A stretch of 64,000 nt of DNA from Microcaldota archaeon (lineage in GTDB: Archaea; Micrarchaeota; Micrarchaeia; Anstonellales; JAHKLY01). Below are positions 42,640-52,521 of this stretch, piece by piece. The notes under the pieces are model-generated. The model ran no database searches, was not told where the DNA came from, and saw only the letters and a program-made list of their open reading frames with translations. The stretch's first letter is position 1, and each line of letters begins with the position of its first letter. Where the stretch lies: contig JAHKLY010000002.1 in the NCBI GenBank assembly GCA_020854825.1, positions 95,487 through 159,486 on the forward strand, read 5' to 3'. Position numbers and translations under genes: made by a program.

Positions 42640-43917
42640 ATGATTGATATAAAATATATAAGAGAACACACAAAAGAAGTGCGTGATAACTTAGCTAAAA
42701 GAAAAAATCCAGAGATATTAGAGATGTTTGATGAACTAATTGAAAAAGATAAAAAAGAAAGAGAAATGAAAATAGAACTAGATAAAATGCGAAAAAGAAG
42801 AAATGATATTTCTAAAGAAATTAATGAAAAAAAGAAAACAGGAGAGCCAATTGAAGAATTTCTTAAAGAAGTAAAAGAATTACCAGATAAAATAAAACAA
42901 GAAGAAGAACAGTATGAAAAACTTACAGAAAGAATTACGGAATTAAGAATGAGAATACCTAATATTTTACATGAAAGTGTTCCTTATGGAGAATCTGAAG
43001 AAGATAATGTAATTATAAAAACTTGGGGAACTCCAAGAAAAAAAGAAGAATGGATGCTGCCACATGCTGATTTAGTAACTATGTTTGATCTTGTTGATAC
43101 TGATAAGGCTTCTGAAATATCTGCTTCTAGATTTTATTATTTAAAGGGCGATTTTGTACTATTAGAACAAGCTTTGCTAAGATATGGATTAGATAAAATG
43201 GTAAAAAAAGGATTTATTCCTTTAAATCCCCCATATATGATAAGAAAAGAAATAATTCAAGGTGCAACAGATGCATATAAATTTGGAGAAGATATATACA
43301 AGATAGAAGGAGAGGATTTATATTTAATTGCAACAGCTGAACACGGAATTATTGGATATCATAAAAATGATATTTTACCAGAAAAAGATTTGCCTCTTAA
43401 ATATGTGGGATTAACCCCTTGTTTTAGAAAGGAAGCAGGTTCGCATGGAAAAGATACTAAAGGAATATTTAGAACGCATCAATTTCATAAAGTTGAGATG
43501 ATAATTTTTTCAAAACCAGAAGATTCCTGGAAATTTCATGAAGAACTAATTAAAATTAATCAAGAAATAATGGAAGAATTGGAATTACCATATAGAATAA
43601 TAAACACATGTACTGGGGAATTAGGAGTTGTACATTCTAAATTATATGATGTTGAAGCCTGGTTTCCAGTACAAGAACAATATAGAGAGGTAATGTCTTG
43701 TACAAATGCGTTATCTTATCAAGCAGTAAGATCAAATATACGATATGAAAAAAAAGAAGGAGATAAAGAGTATGTACATATATTAAATGACACAGTTATA
43801 GCAGCAGGTAGAACGATGACTGCAATAATAGAAAATAATCAACAAAAAGAAGGAAATATTAAAATTCCTAATGTCTTAGTGCCATATATGAATGGAAAAA
43901 CTGAAATTAAAGCATAA
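42640..43917 (+). CDS. serS: seryl-tRNA synthetase
   Basis: Charges tRNA-Ser (including the GCU species encoded at 17273). This 425-residue class II synthetase has an N-terminal tRNA-binding coiled coil (about 25-110, MKIELDKMRKRRNDISKEI). Motif 2 is in TPCFRKEAGSHGKDTKGIFR (about 263-282) and motif 3 near NDTVIAAGRTMTAIIEN (about 385-401). It is the common bacterial/archaeal SerRS type, not the rare methanogen form. Confidence 0.96.
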   Translation: MIDIKYIREHTKEVRDNLAKRKNPEILEMFDELIEKDKKEREMKIELDKMRKRRNDISKEINEKKKTGEPIEEFLKEVKELPDKIKQEEEQYEKLTERITELRMRIPNILHESVPYGESEEDNVIIKTWGTPRKKEEWMLPHADLVTMFDLVDTDKASEISASRFYYLKGDFVLLEQALLRYGLDKMVKKGFIPLNPPYMIRKEIIQGATDAYKFGEDIYKIEGEDLYLIATAEHGIIGYHKNDILPEKDLPLKYVGLTPCFRKEAGSHGKDTKGIFRTHQFHKVEMIIFSKPEDSWKFHEELIKINQEIMEELELPYRIINTCTGELGVVHSKLYDVEAWFPVQEQYREVMSCTNALSYQAVRSNIRYEKKEGDKEYVHILNDTVIAAGRTMTAIIENNQQKEGNIKIPNVLVPYMNGKTEIKA

Positions 43918-43953
43918 TTACCTTTATATTGATTATCTAAATAAGCATATCCA

Positions 43954-45288
43954 ATGTATGACTATATTATACAAAAATTAGATACAATCAAATGTGATTA
44001 TTGGGACATAAGATTAGAAGACACAAATACTTTATCTTTAAATTTAGAAAATAGTGAATTTAAAGTCCAAAAAAATTATTATGAAGGATTAGGAATTAGA
44101 ATATTAAACCAAGGATCTTGGGGTTTTGCGAGCATAAATCAATTAAATAAATCTTCTTTTGATGAAGCACTATGTCATGCTATTAGATTATCAAAAATTA
44201 AATCAAATAAAATTCAAATCAATAAATATAAAAAACAGAAATATAAAGACAAAAGAAAAGATATTGAAATAGATTTAGAAGTATGGACAAATAGATTAAA
44301 AAAGATAGAAAAAATAACCAAAGGAAAATATATCATTTCAACAGCTTTTAATTTAATACATAAAGATACTTATTCTATATTCCTTAACTCTGAAGGATCA
44401 TCAATTTCACAAAAAGATAATTTCTCTTATTGCGGACCTAGGATTATTGCAAAAAAAGGAAAAATATTACAGAGTTGGACTGACAGACAAGGAAAACTTG
44501 GAATTATTGAAAAGTTAGATAATCTAGAGGATATGGCAATTAATGCAAAAAACAAAGTTATCAATTTATTAAATGCAAAACCTTGTCCTAAGGGAATTCA
44601 AAATGTTATATTAGATCCACAAATGGTGGGGGTTTTTTGTCATGAAGCAATAGGTCATGCAGCAGAAGCAGATATAATTTCAAAGGGGGATTCAATTTTA
44701 GAAAAATTAATTGGAAAACAGATTGGAAACAATGAAGTTACTATAATTGATTCACCAAATGAAAAAAACGGATTTGGTAACATTAATTATGATTCAGAGG
44801 GAGTTAAAGCAAAAAAAGTAGTAATAATAAAAAAAGGCATTGTTAATTCATTTTTACATTCAAGAGAAACATCTAAAAAGTCAAATGAAAAACTAACTGG
44901 AAATGCAAGAGCATCAAATTATAATAATTTCCCAATAGTTAGAATGAGAAATACTGTAATGTTACCTGGAAAACATTCAAAAGAAGACGTATTTGACCTA
45001 AAAACTGGAGTATATCTTAAAGGAATGAAAGGAGGACAAGTTAAAACATTAGATGGAAAATTTATGTTTGCTGCTAGAGAAGCTTATAATATTAAAAATG
45101 GAGAAATACAAGAACAATTAAGAGATGTTTCAATTTCAGGCAATATAACAAATACCTTATATCATATTGAAGCGATTGGAAAAGATTATGACCCAACAGG
45201 TGTTGGTTTCTGTGGAAAAGATGGACAAAGTATAAGAGCAGGAGATGGTGGGCCGCATATCAGAATAAAAAATATATTACTGGGTTGA
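43954..45288 (+). CDS. tldD: TldD metalloprotease subunit
   Basis: A 444-residue protein of the TldD/PmbA family. It has the zinc site HEAIGHAAEAD (about 230-240) that supplies the catalytic metal in the TldD/TldE heterodimer. The DPTGVGFCGKDGQSIRAGDG end block is typical of the family. The pair cleaves small peptides and finishes maturation of some ribosomally made peptides. It is followed 4 bp later by its partner tldE, so they form an operon. Confidence 0.93.
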   Translation: MYDYIIQKLDTIKCDYWDIRLEDTNTLSLNLENSEFKVQKNYYEGLGIRILNQGSWGFASINQLNKSSFDEALCHAIRLSKIKSNKIQINKYKKQKYKDKRKDIEIDLEVWTNRLKKIEKITKGKYIISTAFNLIHKDTYSIFLNSEGSSISQKDNFSYCGPRIIAKKGKILQSWTDRQGKLGIIEKLDNLEDMAINAKNKVINLLNAKPCPKGIQNVILDPQMVGVFCHEAIGHAAEADIISKGDSILEKLIGKQIGNNEVTIIDSPNEKNGFGNINYDSEGVKAKKVVIIKKGIVNSFLHSRETSKKSNEKLTGNARASNYNNFPIVRMRNTVMLPGKHSKEDVFDLKTGVYLKGMKGGQVKTLDGKFMFAAREAYNIKNGEIQEQLRDVSISGNITNTLYHIEAIGKDYDPTGVGFCGKDGQSIRAGDGGPHIRIKNILLG

Positions 45289-45292
45289 TTAA

Positions 45293-46558
45293 ATGATTGA
45301 AGAAATATTAAAAAAATTAAAAAAATATAACATAAAAGATTATGAAATATTTAATTCAACTAATAGTATTACTTCTATTGATACAGATAAAACTAATTTC
45401 GATAAAAAAGAATTTGAATATGACGAAGGATATGGATTAAGAATATTAAAAAACAATAAAATAACTTTTACATATTTTTCAGATAAAAATCATATTGAAA
45501 GTTCTATTCAAAATGCATTAAAAATTATAAAAATAAAACCTAAACTCCATAATTTTACATTTAATAATAAAAACCCCAAAATAAAAGTTAAAACATATGA
45601 TAAAAAAATAATTGATCTTGATGAAAAAGATATAAAAGAACTAATTAAAGATATGATTCAAAATATTAAATATACTCCAATAAGTTGTTCTGTAATTAAA
45701 AATATTTCAGAGGTTAGAATAATTAATTCAGAAGGATTAGACTGTTCTCAAAAAGAAACAAGTTTACTTGCTTTCGCTTATTGTTCAAAAGAGGGACAAA
45801 CAGGTTCAGAATTTTATGAATCATATAAATATGATAGAAATACTATTTTAAATTTATCAAAAATAGCTTCTAAAAAAGCAAACCAAAAAACAAAACAAAT
45901 ATCTTCTGTTAAATTACCTGTGATATTGGAAGATGACGCTCTGATTAATATAATTGATAATTTATTTTTAACACAAATAACTGGAGATAAAAAACACCAT
46001 AACTCTTCTTATTTAATAGGAAAAGAAAATATGAATATTGCATCTAATAATTTAACTATTTACGAAGACCCCTTTTGTGAAGGTCATTCAAAAACAAACT
46101 TTGATGGTGAAGGAATAGAAGATGATATTTCTGTATTAATAGATAAAGGAAAATTTACTGGGTTTGTTTATGATAAAGAAACAGCTGCTTTAAGTAAGGT
46201 AGATAAAAAAGGCTTTTGTTCTAGATCAAATTATACACAATATCCAACTATTGGTTACTCAAATATACTAATCAAACCTGGTAAGACAAAAAATTTAGAA
46301 GAAATACATAGGGAATATGTTGTTATTAATAATTTGTTTGGATTTCATACTGTTAATACAACAACAGGTGATTTTAGTTTAATAATAGGAAATGGATACC
46401 TTGTAAAGAATAATAAAAAACAATTTATTCAAGGCAATATCTTATCGGGTAACACTTATGCGCTTCTTAAAAATATTCAAGATATTGAAAAATCATTAAA
46501 AATGAAAGGCAGTTATATTGTTCCACGCATTCTAGTAAAAGGTCTAACTATATCTTAA
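45293..46558 (+). CDS. tldE: TldE/PmbA subunit
   Basis: A 421-residue partner of TldD. It has the general fold (FNSTNSITSIDTDKTNF start, YGLRILKNNKITFTYFS, FGFHTVNTTTGDFSLIIGNG near the end) but no HExxxH motif, as expected for the non-metal subunit. Four bp separate the two genes. Role: completes the heterodimeric protease. Confidence 0.92.
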   Translation: MIEEILKKLKKYNIKDYEIFNSTNSITSIDTDKTNFDKKEFEYDEGYGLRILKNNKITFTYFSDKNHIESSIQNALKIIKIKPKLHNFTFNNKNPKIKVKTYDKKIIDLDEKDIKELIKDMIQNIKYTPISCSVIKNISEVRIINSEGLDCSQKETSLLAFAYCSKEGQTGSEFYESYKYDRNTILNLSKIASKKANQKTKQISSVKLPVILEDDALINIIDNLFLTQITGDKKHHNSSYLIGKENMNIASNNLTIYEDPFCEGHSKTNFDGEGIEDDISVLIDKGKFTGFVYDKETAALSKVDKKGFCSRSNYTQYPTIGYSNILIKPGKTKNLEEIHREYVVINNLFGFHTVNTTTGDFSLIIGNGYLVKNNKKQFIQGNILSGNTYALLKNIQDIEKSLKMKGSYIVPRILVKGLTIS

Positions 46559-46642
46559 TATTTAAAAAGGGCTCTATATATTAATTATATACAGTAATGG
46601 ATATTAAATTAACATATTATTTAGTATTAATTTGGTGTGTAA

Positions 46643-48703
46643 ATGGAAGATTATAAATCAACTGAAGAGATTAAAGTTCCTGAGAAATTAATAGATCAAA
46701 TAATAGGGCAAGAAAAAGCTGTTGAAATAGTTAAAAAAGCAGCTAAACAACGAAGAAATGTCCTATTAATAGGTAGTCCAGGAACAGGCAAATCAATGTT
46801 AGCACAAGCTATGGCAGAATTAATGCCAGCAGAAGATTTAGAAGATGTTTTATGTTATCCAAACAAAGTAGATGAAAATAATCCTAAGATTGTTGTTGTT
46901 AAAACTTATCCTCCAAAAGAAGAAATAGAAAAAGATCCCAAATTAAAGTCACTTTATCATAATGATTTAATATTAGCTAAAAGTAAAAAAATGCTAAAAG
47001 ATATGGAAAGTAAAGTTAAAACTGAAAAAGATAAGAAAAGGATAGAAGAAGAAAAAAAGAAATTAGAAAAAAAAGAAGATATAGGACAAGGAAGAAAAAT
47101 TTTAAATTTAACACAAAGAGTAAGAGGAAGCCCTTCTTCAGATAAAGGTCCAAATCCATTATTAGTCGTTATTTTAATAGCAATAATAGCAATTATTGCC
47201 TTGTATATGACAAATGCATTACAAGATGATTCTAAATGGTTCATTTTAGCTTTTATTTTCGGATTAGGATTTATGTATTTCTTATTTAGTTTTTCAAGTA
47301 GATTAAGTTTAAGAATGGGTATTGGAGGTTTTGGAACTGATGATCCAAAATTAATAGTTGATAATTCAGGAAAAAGAACAGCACCTTTTGAAGATGCAAC
47401 AGGAGCAAAATCAGGAGCTTTATTAGGCGACGTCCGACATGATCCCTTGCAAAGCGGTGGGTTAGGAACTCCTCCACATTTAAGAGTAGAAGCAGGAGCA
47501 ATACATATGGCAAATAAAGGAGTTTTGTTTATGGATGAAGTTACTTCATTAACAAAACACTTTCAACAGGAATTATTAACTGCAATGCAAGAAAAAAAAT
47601 ATCCTATTACTGGACAAAGTGAAATGTCTTCAGGAGCAATTGTTAAAACAGAACCTGTCCCATGTGATTTTGTTTTAGTAGCAGCAGGAAATGTTCCAGA
47701 TATACAAACTATGCACCCTGCATTAAGATCAAGAATTCGTGGTGCAGGATATGAAATCTATGTTGAAGATCATATGGATGATACTTTAGAAAATGAAGAA
47801 AAATTAGTTAAATTTGTAGCACAAGAAGTTAAAAAAGATAAAAAAATACCTCATTTTACAAAAGAAGCTGTAAATGAAGTAATAAATGAAGCAAGAAGAA
47901 AAAGTACTAAAAAACATTCATTTACTTTGAATTTAAGAGAATTAGGAGGAATTGTTCGTGCTGCAGGAGATATGGCAAGAGAAGAAAATGCACAATATGT
48001 TTTACCTGAACATGTTAAAAAAGCTAAAAAAATATCAGGAACATTAGAACAACAAATAGCTGAACAATATATTGAATTAAAGAAAAGTTACAAAGTTTTT
48101 CAAACAAAAGGTTATGAGATAGGCCGCGTAAATGGATTAGCTGTTTTAGGAGATCCTTCTTCAGGATTAGTATTACCAATTGTAGCTGAAGTTACGCCCT
48201 CATTTGGAAAAGGAACTGGTAGATTTATTGCTACTGGTAAATTAGGAACTATTGCTAAAGAAGCCGTAGATAATGTTTCTGCAATTATTAAAAAACACGT
48301 TAAAAAAGATATGTCTAAAAAAGATGTTCACATACAATTTTTACAAACTTATGAAGGAGTAGAAGGAGATTCTGCATCTATTGCTGTTGCAGTATCAGTT
48401 ATATCAGCAATGGAATCTATACCTATTGATCAAACAATAGGTATGACTGGTTCATTATCAGTACGTGGAGAAGTACTCCCAGTAGGTGGTATAACAGGCA
48501 AAGTACAAGCGTGTGTTGAAGCAGGATTAGAAAAAATTATAATACCAAAATCTAATTTTGAAGATGTTTATACATCTAAAGAAGATAAAAAGAAAATACA
48601 AATAATTCCTGTAGAAAGTATCAGTGATGTTCTAAAACATGTTTTGAAAAAAGGCGCCAAAACAACTAAATTTATCAAAGGAATAAAAAACAATAAGAAA
48701 TAA
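46643..48703 (+). CDS. lonB: ATP-dependent protease LonB, membrane-anchored
   Basis: A 686-residue archaeal Lon. The Walker A GSPGTGKS (about 45-52) is followed by a charged insertion and two membrane segments (about 174-190 and 195-213), which anchor the protease to the inner face of the membrane. Walker [11 protein letters not shown], then the AAA lid, and the serine/lysine protease domain: Ser in [15 protein letters not shown] (about 575) and Lys in [10 protein letters not shown] (about 620). Domain order and length match LonB. It degrades misfolded and membrane proteins. Confidence 0.97.
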   Translation: MEDYKSTEEIKVPEKLIDQIIGQEKAVEIVKKAAKQRRNVLLIGSPGTGKSMLAQAMAELMPAEDLEDVLCYPNKVDENNPKIVVVKTYPPKEEIEKDPKLKSLYHNDLILAKSKKMLKDMESKVKTEKDKKRIEEEKKKLEKKEDIGQGRKILNLTQRVRGSPSSDKGPNPLLVVILIAIIAIIALYMTNALQDDSKWFILAFIFGLGFMYFLFSFSSRLSLRMGIGGFGTDDPKLIVDNSGKRTAPFEDATGAKSGALLGDVRHDPLQSGGLGTPPHLRVEAGAIHMANKGVLFMDEVTSLTKHFQQELLTAMQEKKYPITGQSEMSSGAIVKTEPVPCDFVLVAAGNVPDIQTMHPALRSRIRGAGYEIYVEDHMDDTLENEEKLVKFVAQEVKKDKKIPHFTKEAVNEVINEARRKSTKKHSFTLNLRELGGIVRAAGDMAREENAQYVLPEHVKKAKKISGTLEQQIAEQYIELKKSYKVFQTKGYEIGRVNGLAVLGDPSSGLVLPIVAEVTPSFGKGTGRFIATGKLGTIAKEAVDNVSAIIKKHVKKDMSKKDVHIQFLQTYEGVEGDSASIAVAVSVISAMESIPIDQTIGMTGSLSVRGEVLPVGGITGKVQACVEAGLEKIIIPKSNFEDVYTSKEDKKKIQIIPVESISDVLKHVLKKGAKTTKFIKGIKNNKK

Positions 48704-48706
48704 TAT

Positions 48707-49918
48707 TTAAAAATGACTTAAAAATATATAAAATGGTAGTTTAAAAACATCTTTATTTTGTATTTCTACCCCTTCAAAAACAATAATTTTTTTCCCTTTA
48801 AAATCAATTTCTTTAAATTGTTTTAAATCTTTATTTTGCCCACCTATTTCAAATAATGTATTTTTCCATACAAAATCTGGTCCTGTTTTTAAATAATATA
48901 ATTCTTCAGTATGCATTGCAAAAAGATCTTCTTTAGATAATCTAATAGCCCTTTCTTTTTCTCCTAATAAATCTAAAAGTACCATCCTTATAACTGGAGA
49001 GACAAATAATACTTTTGGTTCTTTTCTTATTTTTGATTTTCCTTTTTTGTATATTTGTGCTTTATGTATAACACTTGCTTTTTCAAGATAATCAATCATT
49101 TTTATAATAGTGCCTTTACCCACATTTAGATCATTGGCTAATGCATCATAACTTATTTTTTCTGAAAGAGCTAAAAGTTTTAATAAAGGCCAAAATTTAG
49201 ATAAAACTTCCTCATTAAAAGAACTAGTTCCCCCAATATCTTCATAAATTATTCTTTGTAATAAATCTAAAATAGTTGATGTTGGTTTTTCTAATAAATA
49301 TGGGATATTCATTTCTTTATATTCTAAAATTATTTCATTTATATTTTTTAATTTATCCCTTGCATCTAATTCAGTTTTCATTGCTTCGGTAAATAAATCT
49401 TTAGAAAATAAATTAAATTTTCTTATTTTTATATTATGCTTTAGTTCTAAAAATTCATTAAAAGTTAAAGGTTTTAAATTTATGAATACTGCTCTCCTAG
49501 CAAGTGTTCTTCTAGCTTCTTGAAGATTAACAGCAGAAGAACCAGTTACTATTATTCTTATTTTTGGGTACATATCAGAAAATACTTTTAATTCTTTATC
49601 CCAATTTTTTAATTTAGTAATTTCATCAATAAATAAATAGCCTTCTCTAAAAAAATGTTTTTGTATTGAAATTAAATCTTTTATTGTATATCCTGCCATA
49701 TTTAGATGTTCTCCATGAAGTGCTAATCTATCTCCTTTTACTTCTAAATATTTTTGTGCGAGTAATGTTGTTTTTCCCGTTCCTCGTAATCCATATAGTA
49801 TAATAATATTTGATTTGTTTAATTGAGGATATATTTCTCTTTTAAACGGCTGATTTTTATCTTTAAACAATTCTTCTAATAAGTATTTTTCCTCTTTAAA
49901 AAATTGTATAGTTTCCAT
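48707..49918 (-). CDS. AAA_14-type ATPase with winged-helix part
   Basis: A 403-residue ATPase. Walker A is LYGLRGTGKTTLLAQ (about 42-49), with Walker B YLFIDEITKL (about 94-103), sensor 1 IIVTGSSAV (about 128) and RRAVFINLKPLTFNEFLEL. A C-terminal helix-turn-helix stretch follows (about 256-285, LANDLNVGKGTIIKMIDYLE), then a degenerate nuclease-like end (ELYYLKTGPDFVWKN). Members of this family are common and uncharacterised in DPANN archaea. The HTH could bind the paired palindromes just upstream. It converges on lonB with a 3-bp gap. Confidence 0.8.
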   Translation of the reverse strand: METIQFFKEEKYLLEELFKDKNQPFKREIYPQLNKSNIIILYGLRGTGKTTLLAQKYLEVKGDRLALHGEHLNMAGYTIKDLISIQKHFFREGYLFIDEITKLKNWDKELKVFSDMYPKIRIIVTGSSAVNLQEARRTLARRAVFINLKPLTFNEFLELKHNIKIRKFNLFSKDLFTEAMKTELDARDKLKNINEIILEYKEMNIPYLLEKPTSTILDLLQRIIYEDIGGTSSFNEEVLSKFWPLLKLLALSEKISYDALANDLNVGKGTIIKMIDYLEKASVIHKAQIYKKGKSKIRKEPKVLFVSPVIRMVLLDLLGEKERAIRLSKEDLFAMHTEELYYLKTGPDFVWKNTLFEIGGQNKDLKQFKEIDFKGKKIIVFEGVEIQNKDVFKLPFYIFLSHF

Positions 49919-49953
49919 ATATTAGTTAATGGTGTGAATGTTTTTAAAGGTTT

Positions 49954-50000
49954 GGTCAAAGTTTTGACCGATTTTGCTTGTTTTCGGTCAATCTTTTGAC
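49954..50000 (-). promoter_or_regulatory. two GGTCAA palindromes upstream of the AAA_14 ATPase
   Basis: GGTCAAAGTTTTGACC (49954-49969) is a near-perfect palindrome with a 2-bp spacer. GGTCAATCTTTTGACT (49986-50001) is the second, imperfect copy. Their centres are 32 bp apart (49961.5 and 49993.5), three helical turns. The first lies about 36 bp before the ATG at 49918. Probably an operator recognised by the ATPase's own HTH part or by a linked factor. Confidence 0.55.
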
Positions 50001-50010
50001 TAAGATAAAA

Positions 50011-50133
50011 TTAATTAGTTATTTTTCCTCTTAATATATCTAAATCAGGACATGCATCTTTACCTTTATTTACTCCTATCCATTTATCTTCACCTTGATC
50101 TGCATAATAGCATTTCAATCCTCCATTTATTTC
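50011..50133 (-). pseudogene. possible gene remnant with Cys/Trp motif
   Basis: A 40-codon open stretch with no good start, preceded directly by a stop. It reads EINGGLKCYYADQGEDKWIG, then VNKGKDACPDLDIL, and is clearly more protein-like than random AT-rich DNA (Trp, Cys, Gly). It may be the tail of a decayed gene that once continued upstream, or a short protein starting from TTG. Low confidence. Confidence 0.3.
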
Positions 50134-50146
50134 TTAATTGTCAGAA

Positions 50147-50440
50147 TTATATTTTTAATATACTTTTAATAATTGTAAAGATTTCTGTCATTTCTTTTTC
50201 ATCTATTTCTTCTTTATATTTTTCAGGTTCAAGTTCTTTTAAAATTGCAAGATAATCACTTTCATATTGGGTTTTTAAGCAATGAAAATATATTGCAGAC
50301 ATATATCCACCAGGCCCATTTATTATCCAATTTTCTAATTTTCTAAGCTGTTGCATATCATGACGCATGTCCCCATCAAAAGGAATCTCTCTAAATAGAT
50401 TTTTTAGATATTTAGATTCAAACTTAATTTTATATCTCAT
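50147..50440 (-). CDS. 97-residue helical protein of unknown function
   Basis: A 97-residue soluble protein: a short basic start (RYKIKFESKYLKNLFREIP), a central helix (QLRKLENWIINGPGGYMSA) and an acidic C-terminal helix. No recognised motif. It ends just before the possible remnant at 50011 and starts close to the XRE-CBS gene's promoter region, divergently. Confidence 0.5.
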   Translation of the reverse strand: MRYKIKFESKYLKNLFREIPFDGDMRHDMQQLRKLENWIINGPGGYMSAIYFHCLKTQYESDYLAILKELEPEKYKEEIDEKEMTEIFTIIKSILKI

Positions 50441-50524
50441 TTATATCGCCTCACACAAACCTTTATAATTCTCTTTATATAAATATTCTTGAATAAAATA
50501 TTCTGATTGGAATATGGTGAATAT

Positions 50525-51064
50525 ATGCTACCTGAACTTAAACAATTAATTATCTCGCTCAAGCAAAAGAGAAAACAGTTAGATTTATCTCAAAATGAAC
50601 TAGCCAAAAAATCAGGAGTTTCTCAATCTTTAATAGCCAAACTTGAATCAAACAAAGTAGTGCCAAGCTATAATGCAATTCAAAAAATAGAAAACACATT
50701 GGAAATGATATTGTATGAAAAAGAAAAGAAAGTCGCTGATATAATGCACTCTCCAATACTTTCTGTTGACGCCGGCGACACTGCTGAAAAGGCAGCAGGG
50801 ATAATGAAAAAGCATGACTACTCGCAGATCCCTGTTAAAAAAAACAGTGAATTTGTAGGAAGCATATCTGAAAGAGAGCTAATCAGTGTAAATAAGAATG
50901 TAAAAACATTGGATATAATGGGGCCATTATTTGATATTGTGAGTTGGGACACACCCATTTCATCTATTAAAGCAATGTTTAAAGATAGAAACAAGAAGGC
51001 AATTCTAATCCGAAATAAAAAAGGAGAAATAAAAGGAATTGTCACTACTCAGGATTTAATTTGA
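50525..51064 (+). CDS. XRE-type HTH and CBS-domain regulator
   Basis: A 179-residue regulator. The N-terminal HTH (about 10-62) contains LSQNELAKKSGVSQSLIAKL, a classic XRE fold. Two CBS motifs follow (about 70-120 VADIMHSPILSVDAGDTAEK; 125-179 VKTLDIMGPLFDIVSWDTPI), which bind adenine nucleotides in other CBS regulators. ATG 50525 uses GGTG (50516-50519) as ribosome site. Codons are visibly less AT-rich than in neighbours (for example GCCGGCGAC), which may mark recent transfer. It lies just before the triple palindrome of the next gene. Confidence 0.85.
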   Translation: MLPELKQLIISLKQKRKQLDLSQNELAKKSGVSQSLIAKLESNKVVPSYNAIQKIENTLEMILYEKEKKVADIMHSPILSVDAGDTAEKAAGIMKKHDYSQIPVKKNSEFVGSISERELISVNKNVKTLDIMGPLFDIVSWDTPISSIKAMFKDRNKKAILIRNKKGEIKGIVTTQDLI

Positions 51065-51069
51065 TAATT

Positions 51070-51153
51070 TTGTTTCCTTTAAGAAACAAGTTATACAGTA
51101 TTTGTTTCCTTTAAGAAACAAAAAGAACTTATTTTGTTTCCTTTAGGAAACAA
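51070..51153 (+). promoter_or_regulatory. three TTGTTTC...GAAACAA palindromes at exact 32-bp spacing
   Basis: TTGTTTCCTTTAAGAAACAA (51070-51089), the same (51102-51121), and TTGTTTCCTTTAGGAAACAA (51134-51153). Each has 7-bp perfect arms; the third differs by one base in the spacer. Starts are exactly 32 bp apart, so the sites fall on the same face of the helix. They end 28 bp before the ATG of the AAA_14 gene. A related but imperfect palindrome follows that gene (52522). Confidence 0.7.
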
Positions 51154-51181
51154 TTAAAAACTTATCGTGTATATATTTATT

Positions 51182-52447
51182 ATGCAATCAATGAAAAATG
51201 AAATTAAAAAGATAATTTTAGAATTTCAACAAAATGGAATCCCTGACTTTATTTCTAGGGAAACAAAAATCTCCTCATTATTAAAAACAGGTATGGCACT
51301 TATTATTACTGGTCCCCGTAGAGCGGGAAAATCATATTTAATGTTTCAATTGATGAAAGAAACAAAACTTCCTATGGAACAGATCGTATATATAAATTTT
51401 GAAGATAATAGATTGGCAGAATTTAATTATAAAAATTTTGAAGATATTATAGATGCATATAAAGAATTATCAGAGTTAAAACCTGTTTTCTTCTTAGATG
51501 AAATCCATATCATTGATAAATGGTGGCTTTTTATAAGACGTCTTGTAGATCAAAAATATGTTGTTTGTATAACCGGCTCAAATGCAAAATTATTAAGTAA
51601 AGAATATGCAACACATCTTGCTGGAAGAGGAATTGAACATTTACAATTACCTCTTACATTTACAGAATATTTAAAATTTAAGAAGATTAAAAAACCAGAT
51701 AAAAATATTCTTTTTTCTAATAAAAGATTTGAAATTAATAATTTATTTAAAGATTATTTAATATATGGTGGTTTTCCTTCAGTTGTACTGTCAGAAGAAA
51801 ACCAAAAAAAAATACTTAACAGTTATTTTAATACAGTTGTATATAGAGATATTATTACCAGATACAACATAACTGATGAAGGAGCATTTAATATTTTTTT
51901 AAAAAAACTTGCAGAAAATATTGGTAATCCATTTAAATATGCGGGTATTGAAAGACTTATGCATCAGGTAGGATTAGATATAACCCGTAAAACATTGATA
52001 AATTATTCACAATATGCAAATAATGCATTTTTTATATTCAAATCTATAGATATTCGTTCATCAGTTAAAAGAAGAGAAATGGAAAGAAAAATTTATCTAG
52101 TAGATAATGGATATCTCCATTTATTCTATTCAGATAATGATTTAGGTAAACCATTAGAAAATGCGGTGGCTATCTGGATTTATAACCATTATAAAGAATT
52201 AAATTATTTCAGAGAAAATGAAGAAATTGATTTTATTCTTCCAAATGGTATACCTATTCAAGTGTGTTGCGATACAACAAACGAAAGAGAAATAAAGTCT
52301 CTATTAAAATATATGGAGTATAGTAAGCAAAAAAAAGGATATATAATAACTCTAGATGAAGATAAAATTATTAAAGAAAATAATATTGAGATCCACATAC
52401 TTCCAGCATATTATGCATTTCTATATCCTGAAAATATATTAAAATAA
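51182..52447 (+). CDS. AAA_14/DUF4143-type ATPase
   Basis: A 421-residue ATPase. Walker A is ITGPRRAGKSYLMFQL (about 41-48), Walker B VFFLDEIHII (about 100), sensor VVCITGSNAKLL, and HLAGRGIEHLQLPLTFTEYL (about 155-175). The second half (about 220-330) is helical. The end has LENAVAIWIYNHYKELNYFR and EIDFILPNGIPIQVC, a PD-(D/E)XK-like fold with the catalytic Lys position altered (IQVC instead of IEVK). ATG 51182 is used; GTG 51167 lies inside the promoter. Family function unknown. Confidence 0.82.
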   Translation: MQSMKNEIKKIILEFQQNGIPDFISRETKISSLLKTGMALIITGPRRAGKSYLMFQLMKETKLPMEQIVYINFEDNRLAEFNYKNFEDIIDAYKELSELKPVFFLDEIHIIDKWWLFIRRLVDQKYVVCITGSNAKLLSKEYATHLAGRGIEHLQLPLTFTEYLKFKKIKKPDKNILFSNKRFEINNLFKDYLIYGGFPSVVLSEENQKKILNSYFNTVVYRDIITRYNITDEGAFNIFLKKLAENIGNPFKYAGIERLMHQVGLDITRKTLINYSQYANNAFFIFKSIDIRSSVKRREMERKIYLVDNGYLHLFYSDNDLGKPLENAVAIWIYNHYKELNYFRENEEIDFILPNGIPIQVCCDTTNEREIKSLLKYMEYSKQKKGYIITLDEDKIIKENNIEIHILPAYYAFLYPENILK

Positions 52448-52521
52448 TTATGCAATCAAATACAATTGAACCTTTCACTAAAAATAGGTTTAGTTAACTT
52501 TCATTAATTTAAATTAAACAT

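Noticed and set aside
51070-51153. Regular 32-bp repeat considered as a short CRISPR array
   Set aside because: The repeat units are 20-bp palindromes with AT-rich 12-bp gaps; the spacing is too short for spacers and it sits in a promoter.
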